Of a DNA stretch of 64,000 nucleotides, positions 1 to 7,742 are shown piece after piece. Source of the stretch: Novosphingobium sp. KA1 (GTDB lineage Bacteria > Pseudomonadota > Alphaproteobacteria > Sphingomonadales > Sphingomonadaceae). Location of the stretch: the NCBI RefSeq assembly GCF_017309955.1, contig NZ_CP021247.1, forward strand, positions 736,001-800,000, read 5' to 3'. Both the position numbers and the translations under genes were made by a program. How positions within the stretch are numbered: the first letter of the stretch is position 1; every line of letters starts with the position of its first letter. The notes under the pieces were generated by a model, which worked only from the letters and a program-made list of their open reading frames with translations, searched no databases and was not told where the DNA came from.

Positions 1-384
1 GGCATCGGAAATCGTGGCGGTCACCGAAGCCGGCGTGCCGTTCACGTAGTAGGTCCAGTGGGCAGGATCGTCGCCAAGGCCGGCCACCGCGGAATCGAAG
101 CGCGCATCCTTGCCGATGAAGCTCGAATACTGCGCCATCTGCGAGGAGGTCAGCTGCGAGAGGATGTCGGTCAGCGTGCCGTTCTGCTGGATCTGCTGCT
201 CGACCTGCGAATACTGCACGAGCTGCTGCGTATATTCCGAGGTGTCCGTCGGGTTGAGCGGATCCTGGTTGGTCATCTGCGTGGTCAGCAGCTTCAGGAA
301 CAGGTTGTAGTCCGAAAGCAGGCTGGTGGTTGCCGCCGAGGTGCTGTCGCTCGACGACGACGAAGTGCTGGAGACTGTGGTCAT
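1..384 (-). CDS. flgD: FlgD, flagellar hook capping / rod modification protein (partial)
   Basis: Only the first 128 residues are in the window; the C-terminus lies beyond position 1. After a Ser/Thr-rich leader the protein shows the FlgD signature: LFLKLLTTQMTNQDPLNPT, then a Thr-Gln-Leu-Val segment (EYTQQLVQYSQVEQQI) and TLTDILSQLTSSQMAQYSSF. FlgD forms the temporary scaffold on which hook subunits polymerise and is exported through the flagellar type III gate. It starts with ATG 14 bases after the fliK stop, so it is the last visible gene of the fliG-fliH-fliF-fliN-flbD-flhA-fliK run. The assignment is secure; nothing can be said about the missing C-terminal fibronectin-like part. Confidence 0.93.
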   Translation of the reverse strand, partial: MTTVSSTSSSSSDSTSAATTSLLSDYNLFLKLLTTQMTNQDPLNPTDTSEYTQQLVQYSQVEQQIQQNGTLTDILSQLTSSQMAQYSSFIGKDARFDSAVAGLGDDPAHWTYYVNGTPASVTATISDA

Positions 385-398
385 GTTCTATGGATGTC

Positions 399-2012
399 CT
401 ATGCCATGAGATCGACGTGGCCGCTGCTCCTGAGCGACCGGTAGACCGGGTCGTCGCCCCCGCCAAAACTGTCGGCGAAGCCGGAGGCAGCCTGCCCCTG
501 CGCGCCTTGTCCGCCCTGCCAGCGCGAGTTGCCGTTCTGGCCACCATCCTGCCCACCGTTCTGGCCGCCACCCGCACGCGTATCGAAGCGCAGCGACTGG
601 CCATCCGCGCGGATGCCGGCATCGGCCAGTGCCCGGTTGAGATCGGTGCTTTCGCGGCGGAGCATCTCGGCCGCGGTGGAACTGTCGGCCGACATCACCG
701 CGCGCAGCACGCCGTCGTGGTCAAACGACAGGCGCACGTCGATACGGCCCATGTGGCGCGGATCGAGCTTGATCAACAGGTCGTTGCCGCCGGCATCGAG
801 CGCGCGCGCGATCTGCACGCCCATGTCGGTGCCGAACTGGCCTTCCTGCACGGTGACCGAAGCGCTCTGCGGGCTCGCCGTCGTGCTGGCCGGATAAGGC
901 AGCGCCGCCGGGCGGCTGGCGACCGGTGCGAAAGTCTGGGTGAGCACGGGGCTGGAGAGCGTCGCCGTCTCGCCGCGCGCGGACCCCGCATCGGCCAGCG
1001 CGGGGCCTGTCTCGCGCGGGGTCTCATGCGTCGTCGGCGTTTCGCCCGCGTCCTTGCCTTGCGTGGACGCGGCGGCCGAGAAGGCCGCGTGGCTGGCCCC
1101 CGCCCCCTTGCCGCTCGCCGCCAATGCGGGCGTGGCTGCGGGCGTGGCGGCGGCATCGACCTTGATCCCATCCGCGGCCGGGTCGGCAGAAACGTCAGCG
1201 CCGCCACCGGCGGCCTGCGCCGCGGCGGCCAGCAGGGCCTGCGCGGCTGCCGGCGGTGCAGCGGGGCCGGCAGGCGGCGTCTGCGGCGTCTGCGCAAGCA
1301 CCTGCTGCGCCGCATCGGCAAGCGCGGCATCGGCCAGCCGGGCATCGCTGTCGGCGCCGTCCTTATCCCTTGCCCCGGGTGCATCGTTACCCGAACCCTT
1401 GGCGGCATCCCCAGCCGCCTCCGCAACCGCCTGGCCCGCGCCGTCCTGTCCGCCCGCAAGCGTGGCTTGCGGCAGCGCGGTCTGGTCACGCGCGGCGCCC
1501 GGCCCGCTCACCGGCTTGTGCGCGGCGACATCGGCCGGCTTGACCACGGGCGCGCCTTGCGCCGTTGCGGCCGCCTCCGGGAAAGCGGCCGCAAACGTCG
1601 CTTCGGCGATCGAGGTCGCCGGGTCGCTTACCGTCGCATCGGCTTCGGCGGGCGGCGCCAGCGCCTCGGCTGCGGGATCGACCGGCACGGCCCCGGCATT
1701 GCCGGCGGCCTCCTCCAGCAGCGCCCCGAACGCCGGGGTGGAGCCTTCGTCCGCCGTCCGGGCACCATCATTCGCAGCGCCTGCGGCAGTGCCGGTCGTT
1801 CCCGAGCCCCTGGCTGCGGCCGCGCCCGTGGCACCGCCCTTGCCGGTTCCTGCGGACGATCCGGTTCCTGCGGACGATCCGGTTCCTGAGGACGATCCGG
1901 CCCCTGAGGACGATCCGTTCGCCGCGCGCGTCAGCGCCGGAGCACCGGCCGCCGGGGCGGTCGACGCAGCAGGAGCCGTCATCGGAAACACCGCATTCAT
2001 GGAAATCGTCAT
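399..2012 (-). CDS. fliK: FliK, flagellar hook-length control protein
   Basis: This 537-residue protein has a long Ala/Gly/Ser/Thr-rich low-complexity N-terminal two thirds and a conserved C-terminal Flg_hook domain at about residues 390-485 (LLIKLDPRHMGRIDVRLSF, then LRRESTDLNRALADAGI). FliK measures hook length during export and switches FlhB substrate specificity from hook to filament proteins. The N-terminal part contains a four-copy 18-bp tandem repeat (1843-1914) coding Ser/Gly/Thr-rich units; such flexible ruler regions vary in length in the family. The C-terminus ends in a Gly/Gln/Asn-rich tail. It lies 93 bp downstream of flhA and 14 bp upstream of flgD. The call rests on the C-terminal domain and the position. 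Confidence 0.9.
   Translation of the reverse strand: MTISMNAVFPMTAPAASTAPAAGAPALTRAANGSSSGAGSSSGTGSSAGTGSSAGTGKGGATGAAAARGSGTTGTAAGAANDGARTADEGSTPAFGALLEEAAGNAGAVPVDPAAEALAPPAEADATVSDPATSIAEATFAAAFPEAAATAQGAPVVKPADVAAHKPVSGPGAARDQTALPQATLAGGQDGAGQAVAEAAGDAAKGSGNDAPGARDKDGADSDARLADAALADAAQQVLAQTPQTPPAGPAAPPAAAQALLAAAAQAAGGGADVSADPAADGIKVDAAATPAATPALAASGKGAGASHAAFSAAASTQGKDAGETPTTHETPRETGPALADAGSARGETATLSSPVLTQTFAPVASRPAALPYPASTTASPQSASVTVQEGQFGTDMGVQIARALDAGGNDLLIKLDPRHMGRIDVRLSFDHDGVLRAVMSADSSTAAEMLRRESTDLNRALADAGIRADGQSLRFDTRAGGGQNGGQDGGQNGNSRWQGGQGAQGQAASGFADSFGGGDDPVYRSLRSSGHVDLMA
1843..1914. repeat. Four 18-bp tandem repeats inside fliK
   Basis: Four head-to-tail 18-bp units (CCGGTTCCTGCGGACGAT and variants CCGGTTCCTGAGGACGAT, CCGGCCCCTGAGGACGAT) are visible. 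They keep the fliK frame and encode Ser-Ser-x-Gly-Thr-Gly units in the presumed ruler region. Copy-number changes would lengthen or shorten FliK by six residues without a frameshift. Confidence 0.9.
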
Positions 2013-2105
2013 CTGTCGCTACCCTTGCCGGTATCGTCCGGCCCAGATCTCATCATAGAGGGATTGCAGCCTTCCCGGTCCCGGGAGCGTGCGCAAACTG
2101 CCGGT

Positions 2106-4214
2106 TCAGCCGATCGTGCCCAGCGTGCGCAGGCGCGCGCGGGGATGGATCTCGTTCTGCGAGAGCACCACCGTGGCCGGTCGCACCCGCTCGATGATCG
2201 AGCGCACGAAGGGGCGCAGCGGCGGGCTGGTCAGCAGGCAGGGGATCTCGCCCTGTGCGGCAAACCGGTCGTAGGCCTCGCGCACGGCGGCGATGAAGGC
2301 CTGGAGGTGCGAGGGCGCCATCGCGAGGTGGCGTTCGTCGCCCTGGCCGACGATCGCCTCGCTGAAGGCCTCGTCCCATTCGCCGCCCAGGGTGACGATC
2401 GGGATCGTGCCGTCGAGGGTCTGCTGGGCGGAAATCTGGCGGGCGAGGCGCGCACGCACATGCTCGGTCACTTGCGTGAGGTTGTTGGTCATCGCCGTCG
2501 CCTCGGCAATGCCCTCGAGGATCGTCGGCACGTCGCGGATCGAGACGCCTTCGGACAGCAGGTTCTGCAGGACGCGCTGCACGCCCGAGATCGAGATCTT
2601 GGCCGGGATCAGGTCGGCGATCAGCTTCTCGGTATCCTTGTGGACCTCGTTGAGCAGCTTCTGCGTCTCGGTATAGGAGAGCAGGTCTGCGATGTTGTCC
2701 TTGACGATCTCGGTCAGGTGGGTGGTGACGACGGTGCCGCAGTCGACCACGGTGAGCCCGCGGAACCCGGCCTCGTCGCGCATCTCGCGGTCGATCCACA
2801 GCGCCGGAAGCTGGAACACCGGCTCCTTGGTCGGCTCGCCGCGCAGGCCGGTTTCCTGGCCCGAGGCGTTGATCAGCAGGAGCTTGCCGATACGCAGTTC
2901 GCCGCGCGCGATCTCGGTCTCCTTGACGAAAACGATGTATTCGTTGGGCTGCAGCGCCATGTTGTCGAGAATGCGCACCGAGGGCAGCACGAAGCCGTAG
3001 TCGGTCGCCATCTGGCGGCGCAGCGCCTTGACCTGGTCGTCGAGGCGCGGCTCGGCGGTGGCATCGTTGATCAGCGGCAGCAGCCCGTAGCCGAGCTCGA
3101 TGCGCAGCGCGTCGATGGCGAGCGTGCGGGCGATGGGTTCCTCGGCGGCGGCGGCCTCGCGCTGCTTGGCCTGGGCGGCTTCCATGTTCTCGCGGATGGT
3201 CTCGGCCTCGGCCTTCTTGGTCATCGTCCAGGCCGCCCAGCCGCACAGGCCGGCGAGCGAGGCGAAGGGGAAGAACGGCAGGCCGGGAACCAGGGACAGC
3301 GCCCCCATCAGCACCGCGACGATGCCGAAGGCCTTGGGATAACGGCCCAGCTGCTCGCCCAGCGCCGCGCCGGTCTTACCGGTGACGCCGCCCTTGGAGA
3401 CCAGCAGGCCCGCCGCGGTCGAGACGATCAGCGCCGGGATCTGGCTGACCAGGCCGTCGCCGACGGTGAGGATCGTGTAGGTCTTGAAGGCTTCGGCGAA
3501 CGGCACGCCGTGAATGGCGACACCGATGATGAGGCCGACGACCACGTTGATGCCGGTGATCAGCAGGCCGGCGACGGCATCGCCCTTCACGAACTTCGAG
3601 GCACCGTCCATCGCGCCGTAGAAGCCGCTCTCGGCCTCGATCTCGGCGCGGCGGTCGCGCGCCTGGGCTTCGGTGATGGTGCCGGCATTGAGGTCGGCGT
3701 CGATCGCCATCTGCTTGCCGGGCATGGCATCGAGGCTGAAGCGCGCCGCCACTTCGGCGATGCGGCCCGCACCCTTGGTGATGACCACGAAGTTGATGAC
3801 GATGAGGATCGCGAAGATGGTGAGGCCGATCACCGTCTCGCCGCCCATCAGGAACTCGCCGAAGGCCGCGATCACCCCGCCCGCCGCATGGTGGCCCTCA
3901 TGCCCGTGGCCGAGGATCAGGCGGGTCGAGGCCAGGTTCAGGCCGAGGCGCATCATCGTCACGATCAGCAGGATCGTCGGGAAGCTCGACAGCTGGAGCG
4001 GCTTCTCGATGAACAGCGCCGTCATCAGGATCAGCACCGAGGCGGTGATCGAGAGCGCCAGGCCCATGTCGAGCATCCAGCCGGGCATCGGCAGGATGAG
4101 CATGGCGATGATCGCGGTGACGCCGATCGCCAGCGCCAGGTCGCGGCTCGGCCCCAGGCGGTTCAGGAATTGCTCGAGCTTGGCAGGAAGACCGGAGCGG
4201 CCAACGGCATTCAT
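2106..4214 (-). CDS. flhA: FlhA, flagellar type III export gate protein
   Basis: At 702 residues this is full length for FlhA. The N-terminal half has about eight hydrophobic segments, beginning with ALAIGVTAIIAMLILPMPGW, and carries the FHIPEP loop signature around residues 140-200 (GAGRIAEVAARFSLDAMPGK, followed by GTITEAQARDRR). The C-terminal half is the cytosolic domain that forms the nonameric ring and docks chaperone-substrate complexes. It works with FlhB, FliP, FliQ, FliR and FliO, all encoded in this window. It starts with ATG 84 bp downstream of the FlbD-like gene and is followed by fliK. No truncation or unusual feature was seen. Confidence 0.97.
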   Translation of the reverse strand: MNAVGRSGLPAKLEQFLNRLGPSRDLALAIGVTAIIAMLILPMPGWMLDMGLALSITASVLILMTALFIEKPLQLSSFPTILLIVTMMRLGLNLASTRLILGHGHEGHHAAGGVIAAFGEFLMGGETVIGLTIFAILIVINFVVITKGAGRIAEVAARFSLDAMPGKQMAIDADLNAGTITEAQARDRRAEIEAESGFYGAMDGASKFVKGDAVAGLLITGINVVVGLIIGVAIHGVPFAEAFKTYTILTVGDGLVSQIPALIVSTAAGLLVSKGGVTGKTGAALGEQLGRYPKAFGIVAVLMGALSLVPGLPFFPFASLAGLCGWAAWTMTKKAEAETIRENMEAAQAKQREAAAAEEPIARTLAIDALRIELGYGLLPLINDATAEPRLDDQVKALRRQMATDYGFVLPSVRILDNMALQPNEYIVFVKETEIARGELRIGKLLLINASGQETGLRGEPTKEPVFQLPALWIDREMRDEAGFRGLTVVDCGTVVTTHLTEIVKDNIADLLSYTETQKLLNEVHKDTEKLIADLIPAKISISGVQRVLQNLLSEGVSIRDVPTILEGIAEATAMTNNLTQVTEHVRARLARQISAQQTLDGTIPIVTLGGEWDEAFSEAIVGQGDERHLAMAPSHLQAFIAAVREAYDRFAAQGEIPCLLTSPPLRPFVRSIIERVRPATVVLSQNEIHPRARLRTLGTIG

Positions 4215-4298
4215 CGCATCACCATGCTTGGGAAAAGGAGGGGAACGCGGGCCGCGGTCCGGCCCGGCCGCCTGTCAGGCGGCGAATTTCGCCGGCGG

Positions 4299-4820
4299 TC
4301 AGTGCCGCACGAGCGCAGGCGGCAAGGCCTGCCCGTCGGCGAGGAACGTGCGCAGCTTGTTGCGCATCGTCCGCACCGAAATGCCCAGCATCGAGGCCGC
4401 GCTGGTGCGGTTGCCGGAGCAGCGTTCGAGCGTCTGCAGGATCAGCTCGCGCTCGACATGGTCGACACTGTGGCCGACCAGCCCGCTGACCGCGCGGCGG
4501 AACGGCGGCTTGCCGGCGCGCTCCCCGCGCAGCCGCGCCACCACCTCGGCCATGTCCACCGCAAGCTCGACCACGGTGACGTCGCCGCCGCCGCGCCAGC
4601 TCTCGCGGATCGCCATGCCCGGAGTGCCGACCGAGATGCTCGCGGCCGATCCGCGCACCATTTCCACCGCCAGCCCCATCGTCGGGCCGAGTTCGCCGAC
4701 CAGCATGAGCCGCGTGGTGGCGCCGTCCGCTTCGCCGCGGACGCCGTCGCCGACCGGCTTTTCCGGCAGGCTGTCGAGGTCCGTCTCCGGGCCGGTTTCG
4801 AGGGCGCGCCCGGGGTTCAT
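4299..4820 (-). CDS. FlbD-like flagellar regulator lacking the AAA+ domain
   Basis: The protein has 173 residues. Residues about 36-105 (RLMLVGELGPTMGLAVEMV onward) resemble the degenerate receiver-like N-terminus of Caulobacter FlbD. Residues about 115-165 (GLVGHSVDHVERELILQTL, then CSGNRTSAASMLGISVRTMR) match its Fis-type helix-turn-helix. Between them there is no AAA+ ATPase: no Walker A, no GAFTGA loop and no room for about 240 residues. FlbD normally uses that domain to activate sigma-54 promoters. The ATG overlaps the fliN stop (ATGA), so the genes are translationally coupled, with flhA following. I infer a DNA-binding regulator that acts without sigma-54 contact; the GGCA-N5-TGCC dyads in this island are candidate targets. 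The HTH call is firm; the FlbD relationship is from my recall of the family. Confidence 0.75.
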   Translation of the reverse strand: MNPGRALETGPETDLDSLPEKPVGDGVRGEADGATTRLMLVGELGPTMGLAVEMVRGSAASISVGTPGMAIRESWRGGGDVTVVELAVDMAEVVARLRGERAGKPPFRRAVSGLVGHSVDHVERELILQTLERCSGNRTSAASMLGISVRTMRNKLRTFLADGQALPPALVRH

Positions 4821-5179
4821 CCCTCCTGCCTCACAATTTCGGTGAGCGTGACACCCAGCGTGCTGTCGATCAGCACGACTTCGCCGCGCGCGATCAGGCG
4901 GTTGTTGACAAAGATGTCGACCGGCTCGCCGACGCGGCGGTCGAGCTCGACCACCATGCCCGGCTTCAGCCGCAGCAGTTCGCCGATGTCCATGCGCGAG
5001 CGTCCCAGCACGGCCTGGACCTTGACCGGAACGTCGAACACGGCCTGAAGATCGTCGGGCGTGGGCGGGGTGCCGGGCTTGGTGTTCCAGCCGCCCATCG
5101 CCTCGACCGGCCCGTCTGCGGCCTCGTCGTCATTGAGGAAAGCGGGCGCAAGCTGCCGCGGCTCGAAGTCGTCGCTCAT
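4817..5179 (-). CDS. fliN: FliN, flagellar motor switch protein (C-ring)
   Basis: About 120 residues from the ATG at 5179 (MSDDFEPRQLAPAF). The C-terminal 80 residues form the SpoA/FliN domain: VFDVPVKVQAVLGRSRMDI, then LLRLKPGMVVELDRRVGEP, VDIFVNNRLIARGEVVLID and GVTLTEIV. FliN builds the lower C-ring with FliM and receives FliH-FliI at the export gate. An upstream ATG at 5206 would overlap the end of fliF; the 5179 start has AAAGG at reasonable spacing and is preferred. The stop overlaps the start of the FlbD-like gene. A second, shorter FliN-type gene lies at 20789-21025. Confidence 0.93.
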   Translation of the reverse strand: MSDDFEPRQLAPAFLNDDEAADGPVEAMGGWNTKPGTPPTPDDLQAVFDVPVKVQAVLGRSRMDIGELLRLKPGMVVELDRRVGEPVDIFVNNRLIARGEVVLIDSTLGVTLTEIVRQEG

Positions 5180-5190
5180 GAGAGGGCCTT

Positions 5191-6810
5191 TCAACTGTTC
5201 ATCCATTGGCGGATCACCGAAGCGGATTCGGCGGGGCTGGCGGAGATGGCATCACCGATGCGGCGCAGGGCCGACAGCTTGATGCGGCCATCGACCTGGG
5301 CCAGCGCGATTTCCTGATCGAGCAGCGGCTCGCCCTGCGCGCCGCGCAGTTCTTCCAGCCGGCGCATCGCCTCCTCGTCGCCGTCGGCGGCGCGCTCGCC
5401 CAGCGAGAGCATCTCGCCGTCGATCGCATCGCGCTGCTCCACCACGCCTTCGAGCAGCGGCGGCTGCGCCGGCGGCAGGAGCTTGGGCTTGAGCATGCGC
5501 AGCGCGATGAGGGCAATGCCGCCGACCAGCACGATCTTGAGCACGTCGAACAGGCGGTCCCAGGTGAGGCCGAACGGCAATCCGCCCGCAACGCCGTCGA
5601 CATCGGCCGGGGTGTTGAACGCCATGTTCTCGACCACCACGCTGTCGCCGCGCCCGGCATCGAAGCCGACCGCATTCTCGACCAGGCGCTGGAGGCGCTG
5701 GACCTGGGCGGCGGGCAGCCCCTGCGGACCGCCGTCGACCATGACCGCCACGGTCAGGCGCGAAAGCTGGCCGGGATTGCGCACCGCGACCTTCTGGGTG
5801 CGGCTGTTCTGGTAGGTGGTATCTTCCGAGGTCTCGTTGCGGGCGGAACGCCGGCTGTCGCCGCCGTTGCCGTTGACGTTGGTGGTGTTGTCGGGAAGCT
5901 GGGTGGCGACCGTGACGCCGCGCGCACCGGCGGCATTCTCGTCGTTCTGGTCGCTGGATTCCACCGTGGTCTGGTGGGCCACGACCTGCTTGTCGGGATC
6001 GTAGACTTCCGATTCCTCGCGCACCTGGTCGCGTTCGAGCACGGCGGCCACTTCGGCGCGCACCTTGCCCTGGCCGACGATCGGCTCGATCATCGCCTCG
6101 ATCTCGTCGCGCAGGCGCGCCTCGATCGCCGACTGGCGTTCCTCGAGATCGCCCGAACCACCGGCACCGGCGTCCCCTGCCCGCGCCAGCAGCGCGCCGG
6201 TCTGGTCAACGATCGACACCGCTTCCGGATTGAGGTCGGGCACCGCCGAGGACACCAGGTAGCGGATCGCCTGGACCGTCTCGCCGGGCAGGCGCCCGGC
6301 GGTCTTCACGGTGACGGCGGCGCTGGCCTTGCGCGGCTGGGTCTCGAACATCGCCCGCTCGGGCATGACGATATGGACACGCGCCTTGCTGACTTTCTCC
6401 AGCGTCTCGATCGAGCGGGACAGCTCGCCCTCGATCGCACGGGTCTCGTTGAGCCGCGCGCGCGAGGAGGAAACGCCGAAAGGCTCCTCCGCGTCGAGCA
6501 CTTCGTACCCGATCTTGCCGCCGAGCTGCTCACCGGCCAGCGACATGCGCAGCTCGGCCAGCTTGTCGACCGGGGCCATCACCGCGCTGCCGTCGGCCGA
6601 AAGCTGGAACGGCACGTTCTGCGCCTTGAGCTTCTCGGTGATCGACTGGGCCGCGGCCGGATCGAGATCGGAGTAGAGGTAGCCCATCTCCGCGGCGGGG
6701 CTGCGCAGCCCCACCCAGGCAAGGCCGCCGAGCATCGCGAGAGCGACACCGCCCATCAGCAGGGCACGGCGCATGCCGATCTGCTCGATAAAGTTGCGCA
6801 ACGCGTTCAA
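5191..6810 (-). CDS. fliF: FliF, MS-ring protein
   Basis: A 539-residue FliF with an N-terminal membrane segment at about residues 14-33 (RALLMGGVALAMLGGLAWVG), the YscJ/FliF ring-building region (AEMGYLYSDLDPAAAQSITE onward), a Ser/Asn-rich periplasmic loop near residues 280-335, a second membrane segment at about 425-445 and a cytoplasmic tail that binds FliG. The start is TTG: an in-frame TAA lies four codons upstream, and GAGG sits five bases before the TTG. The leader contains a perfect 8-bp hairpin (6829-6849), a TCCTATAAT element (6858-6866) and a GGCA-N5-TGCC dyad (6877-6889), so fliF has its own promoter although fliG and fliH lie upstream on the same strand. Confidence 0.95.
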   Translation of the reverse strand: MNALRNFIEQIGMRRALLMGGVALAMLGGLAWVGLRSPAAEMGYLYSDLDPAAAQSITEKLKAQNVPFQLSADGSAVMAPVDKLAELRMSLAGEQLGGKIGYEVLDAEEPFGVSSSRARLNETRAIEGELSRSIETLEKVSKARVHIVMPERAMFETQPRKASAAVTVKTAGRLPGETVQAIRYLVSSAVPDLNPEAVSIVDQTGALLARAGDAGAGGSGDLEERQSAIEARLRDEIEAMIEPIVGQGKVRAEVAAVLERDQVREESEVYDPDKQVVAHQTTVESSDQNDENAAGARGVTVATQLPDNTTNVNGNGGDSRRSARNETSEDTTYQNSRTQKVAVRNPGQLSRLTVAVMVDGGPQGLPAAQVQRLQRLVENAVGFDAGRGDSVVVENMAFNTPADVDGVAGGLPFGLTWDRLFDVLKIVLVGGIALIALRMLKPKLLPPAQPPLLEGVVEQRDAIDGEMLSLGERAADGDEEAMRRLEELRGAQGEPLLDQEIALAQVDGRIKLSALRRIGDAISASPAESASVIRQWMNS

Positions 6811-6828
6811 GATCGCCTCTTATTCCCG

Positions 6829-6849
6829 GCGAGGCCCCCCTGGCCTCGC
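6829..6849. promoter_or_regulatory. Hairpin in the fliF leader
   Basis: GCGAGGCC and GGCCTCGC form a perfect 8-bp stem around CCCCT. It lies between the TCCTATAAT element and the TTG start of fliF, so it would be in the 5' untranslated leader. No U-run follows on the minus strand, so it is not a typical terminator. A role in mRNA stability or start control is possible but unproven. Confidence 0.5.
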
Positions 6850-6857
6850 TCACGAAC

Positions 6858-6866
6858 ATTATAGGA
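6858..6866 (-). promoter_or_regulatory. TCCTATAAT promoter element upstream of fliF
   Basis: Read on the minus strand the sequence is TCCTATAAT, containing a perfect TATAAT. It starts about 50 bases before the fliF TTG. No good -35 box lies 16-18 bases upstream; instead a GGCA-N5-TGCC dyad ends 11 bases before CCTATAAT. It is one of 16 copies of this motif in the island. Confidence 0.6.
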
Positions 6867-6876
6867 TAAGAGACTA

Positions 6877-6889
6877 GGCAACTCTTGCC
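6877..6889. promoter_or_regulatory. GGCA-N5-TGCC dyad upstream of fliF
   Basis: GGCAACTCTTGCC is a 13-bp dyad (GGCAA-CTC-TTGCC) in the 94-bp gap between fliH and fliF, just upstream of the TCCTATAAT element. A further GGTTGCCGG lies next to it. Matching dyads occur at 20719-20731 and 52886-52898. It is a candidate operator for the FlbD-like helix-turn-helix protein; this is inference. Confidence 0.5.
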
Positions 6890-6904
6890 GGTTGCCGGAA
6901 AAGT

Positions 6905-7660
6905 TTATGCAGCGGCGCCCAGCCCTGCCTGATCGCCCGATTCCGCAGGCTCGCCATCCCGCGAAACCGCGGTCCCGGCAGCTTCCGATGCGCTTTCAGG
7001 CACTTGCACGGCCGCCGGTTCCAGCAGGCCGGCAAGCTCGGCCAGCACCGCCTCGCGGCGCGCGCCCGCATCGACACCGAGACCGCCCTCGACCCAGCCG
7101 ATCCGCGCATCGCTGGGCGCCACGGCAGGATCGTCGATCACCAGGATCGACAGTTCGCGGCGCTCGCTCGCCTGGCGGGCGGCGACCACCTGCTCCAGAT
7201 GCGCGCGCAGCGAGGGATGGACACGCACGGTGATGCGCGTGCCGCGCGCCACCTGGTCGAGCGCACGGGCCAGCGCCTCGTCGATGGCGCGGGCCGGCTC
7301 CAGCGCCACCGCATGTCCGGCCAGCATCTCGGCGGCCAGCAGCGCCACCGATGCCGCCTCGCGCCCGACCTGCCCGGTCACCTCGTCGAAGCGCCGCACG
7401 ACGTCGTCGAGCCCGGCATGCAAGGCATCGGTCGCGGCCAGCAGCGCGGTGTCCCGCTCGTGCCGGGCCTGCTCGAGCCCGGCTTCGAAACCATCCGCGC
7501 GGGCCCGCACCAGTTCGGCGGCATGCTCCTCGCGCATGCGCTCCATGCGCGCCTCAAGCGCGGCAAGCTCCTCGTAAGCGGCCTTGCCATTGTCCTTTTC
7601 CTCGGCCTCCGCGGACGTAAAGCGGAAGACCCTGTCGAAACCGAAGGGCTCAATGCTCAT
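6905..7660 (-). CDS. fliH: FliH-type flagellar export ATPase regulator
   Basis: About 251 residues from the ATG at 7660 (MSIEPFGFDRVFRFTSAEAE), which is preceded by GGAGAAAG. The N-terminal half is a charged alpha-helical stretch (YEELAALEARMERMREEHAA) typical of FliH stalks. The C-terminal half holds an HrpE/FliH-like region (GRAEAASVALLAAEMLAGHA-type helix, then ITVRVHPSLRAHLEQV and LSILVIDDPAVAPSDARIGW), where the IDDPAVAPSDARIGWVEGG part resembles the conserved FliH C-terminus. FliH holds FliI at the export gate. It sits between fliG and fliF, the place of flbE in Caulobacter. Sequence identity in this family is low, so the call leans on both motif and place. Confidence 0.8.
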   Translation of the reverse strand: MSIEPFGFDRVFRFTSAEAEEKDNGKAAYEELAALEARMERMREEHAAELVRARADGFEAGLEQARHERDTALLAATDALHAGLDDVVRRFDEVTGQVGREAASVALLAAEMLAGHAVALEPARAIDEALARALDQVARGTRITVRVHPSLRAHLEQVVAARQASERRELSILVIDDPAVAPSDARIGWVEGGLGVDAGARREAVLAELAGLLEPAAVQVPESASEAAGTAVSRDGEPAESGDQAGLGAAA

Positions 7661-7742
7661 GGCTTTCTCCATTCGCGATGTATCCAGCCGCACCTGTCGT
7701 TCCTGACCTGATTAGTTCAAATAAATCGATGAGAATCAAGCA

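Noticed and set aside
1843..1914. Tandem 18-bp repeats as a CRISPR-like array
   Set aside because: The units are directly adjacent with no spacers, are in frame within fliK and encode a low-complexity ruler segment.
2025..5048. Open frame of about 1000 codons on the plus strand opposite flhA, the FlbD-like gene and fliN
   Set aside because: It is a GC-rich antisense shadow: composition is rich in Arg, His, Asp and Gly with no domain, and it covers well-recognised genes on the other strand.
6877..6889. GGCA-N5-TGCC sites read as sigma-54 (-24/-12) promoters
   Set aside because: In a sigma-54 promoter the GG and GC doublets are separated by ten bases; here they are separated by eight in all three sites, and the local FlbD relative has no AAA+ domain.
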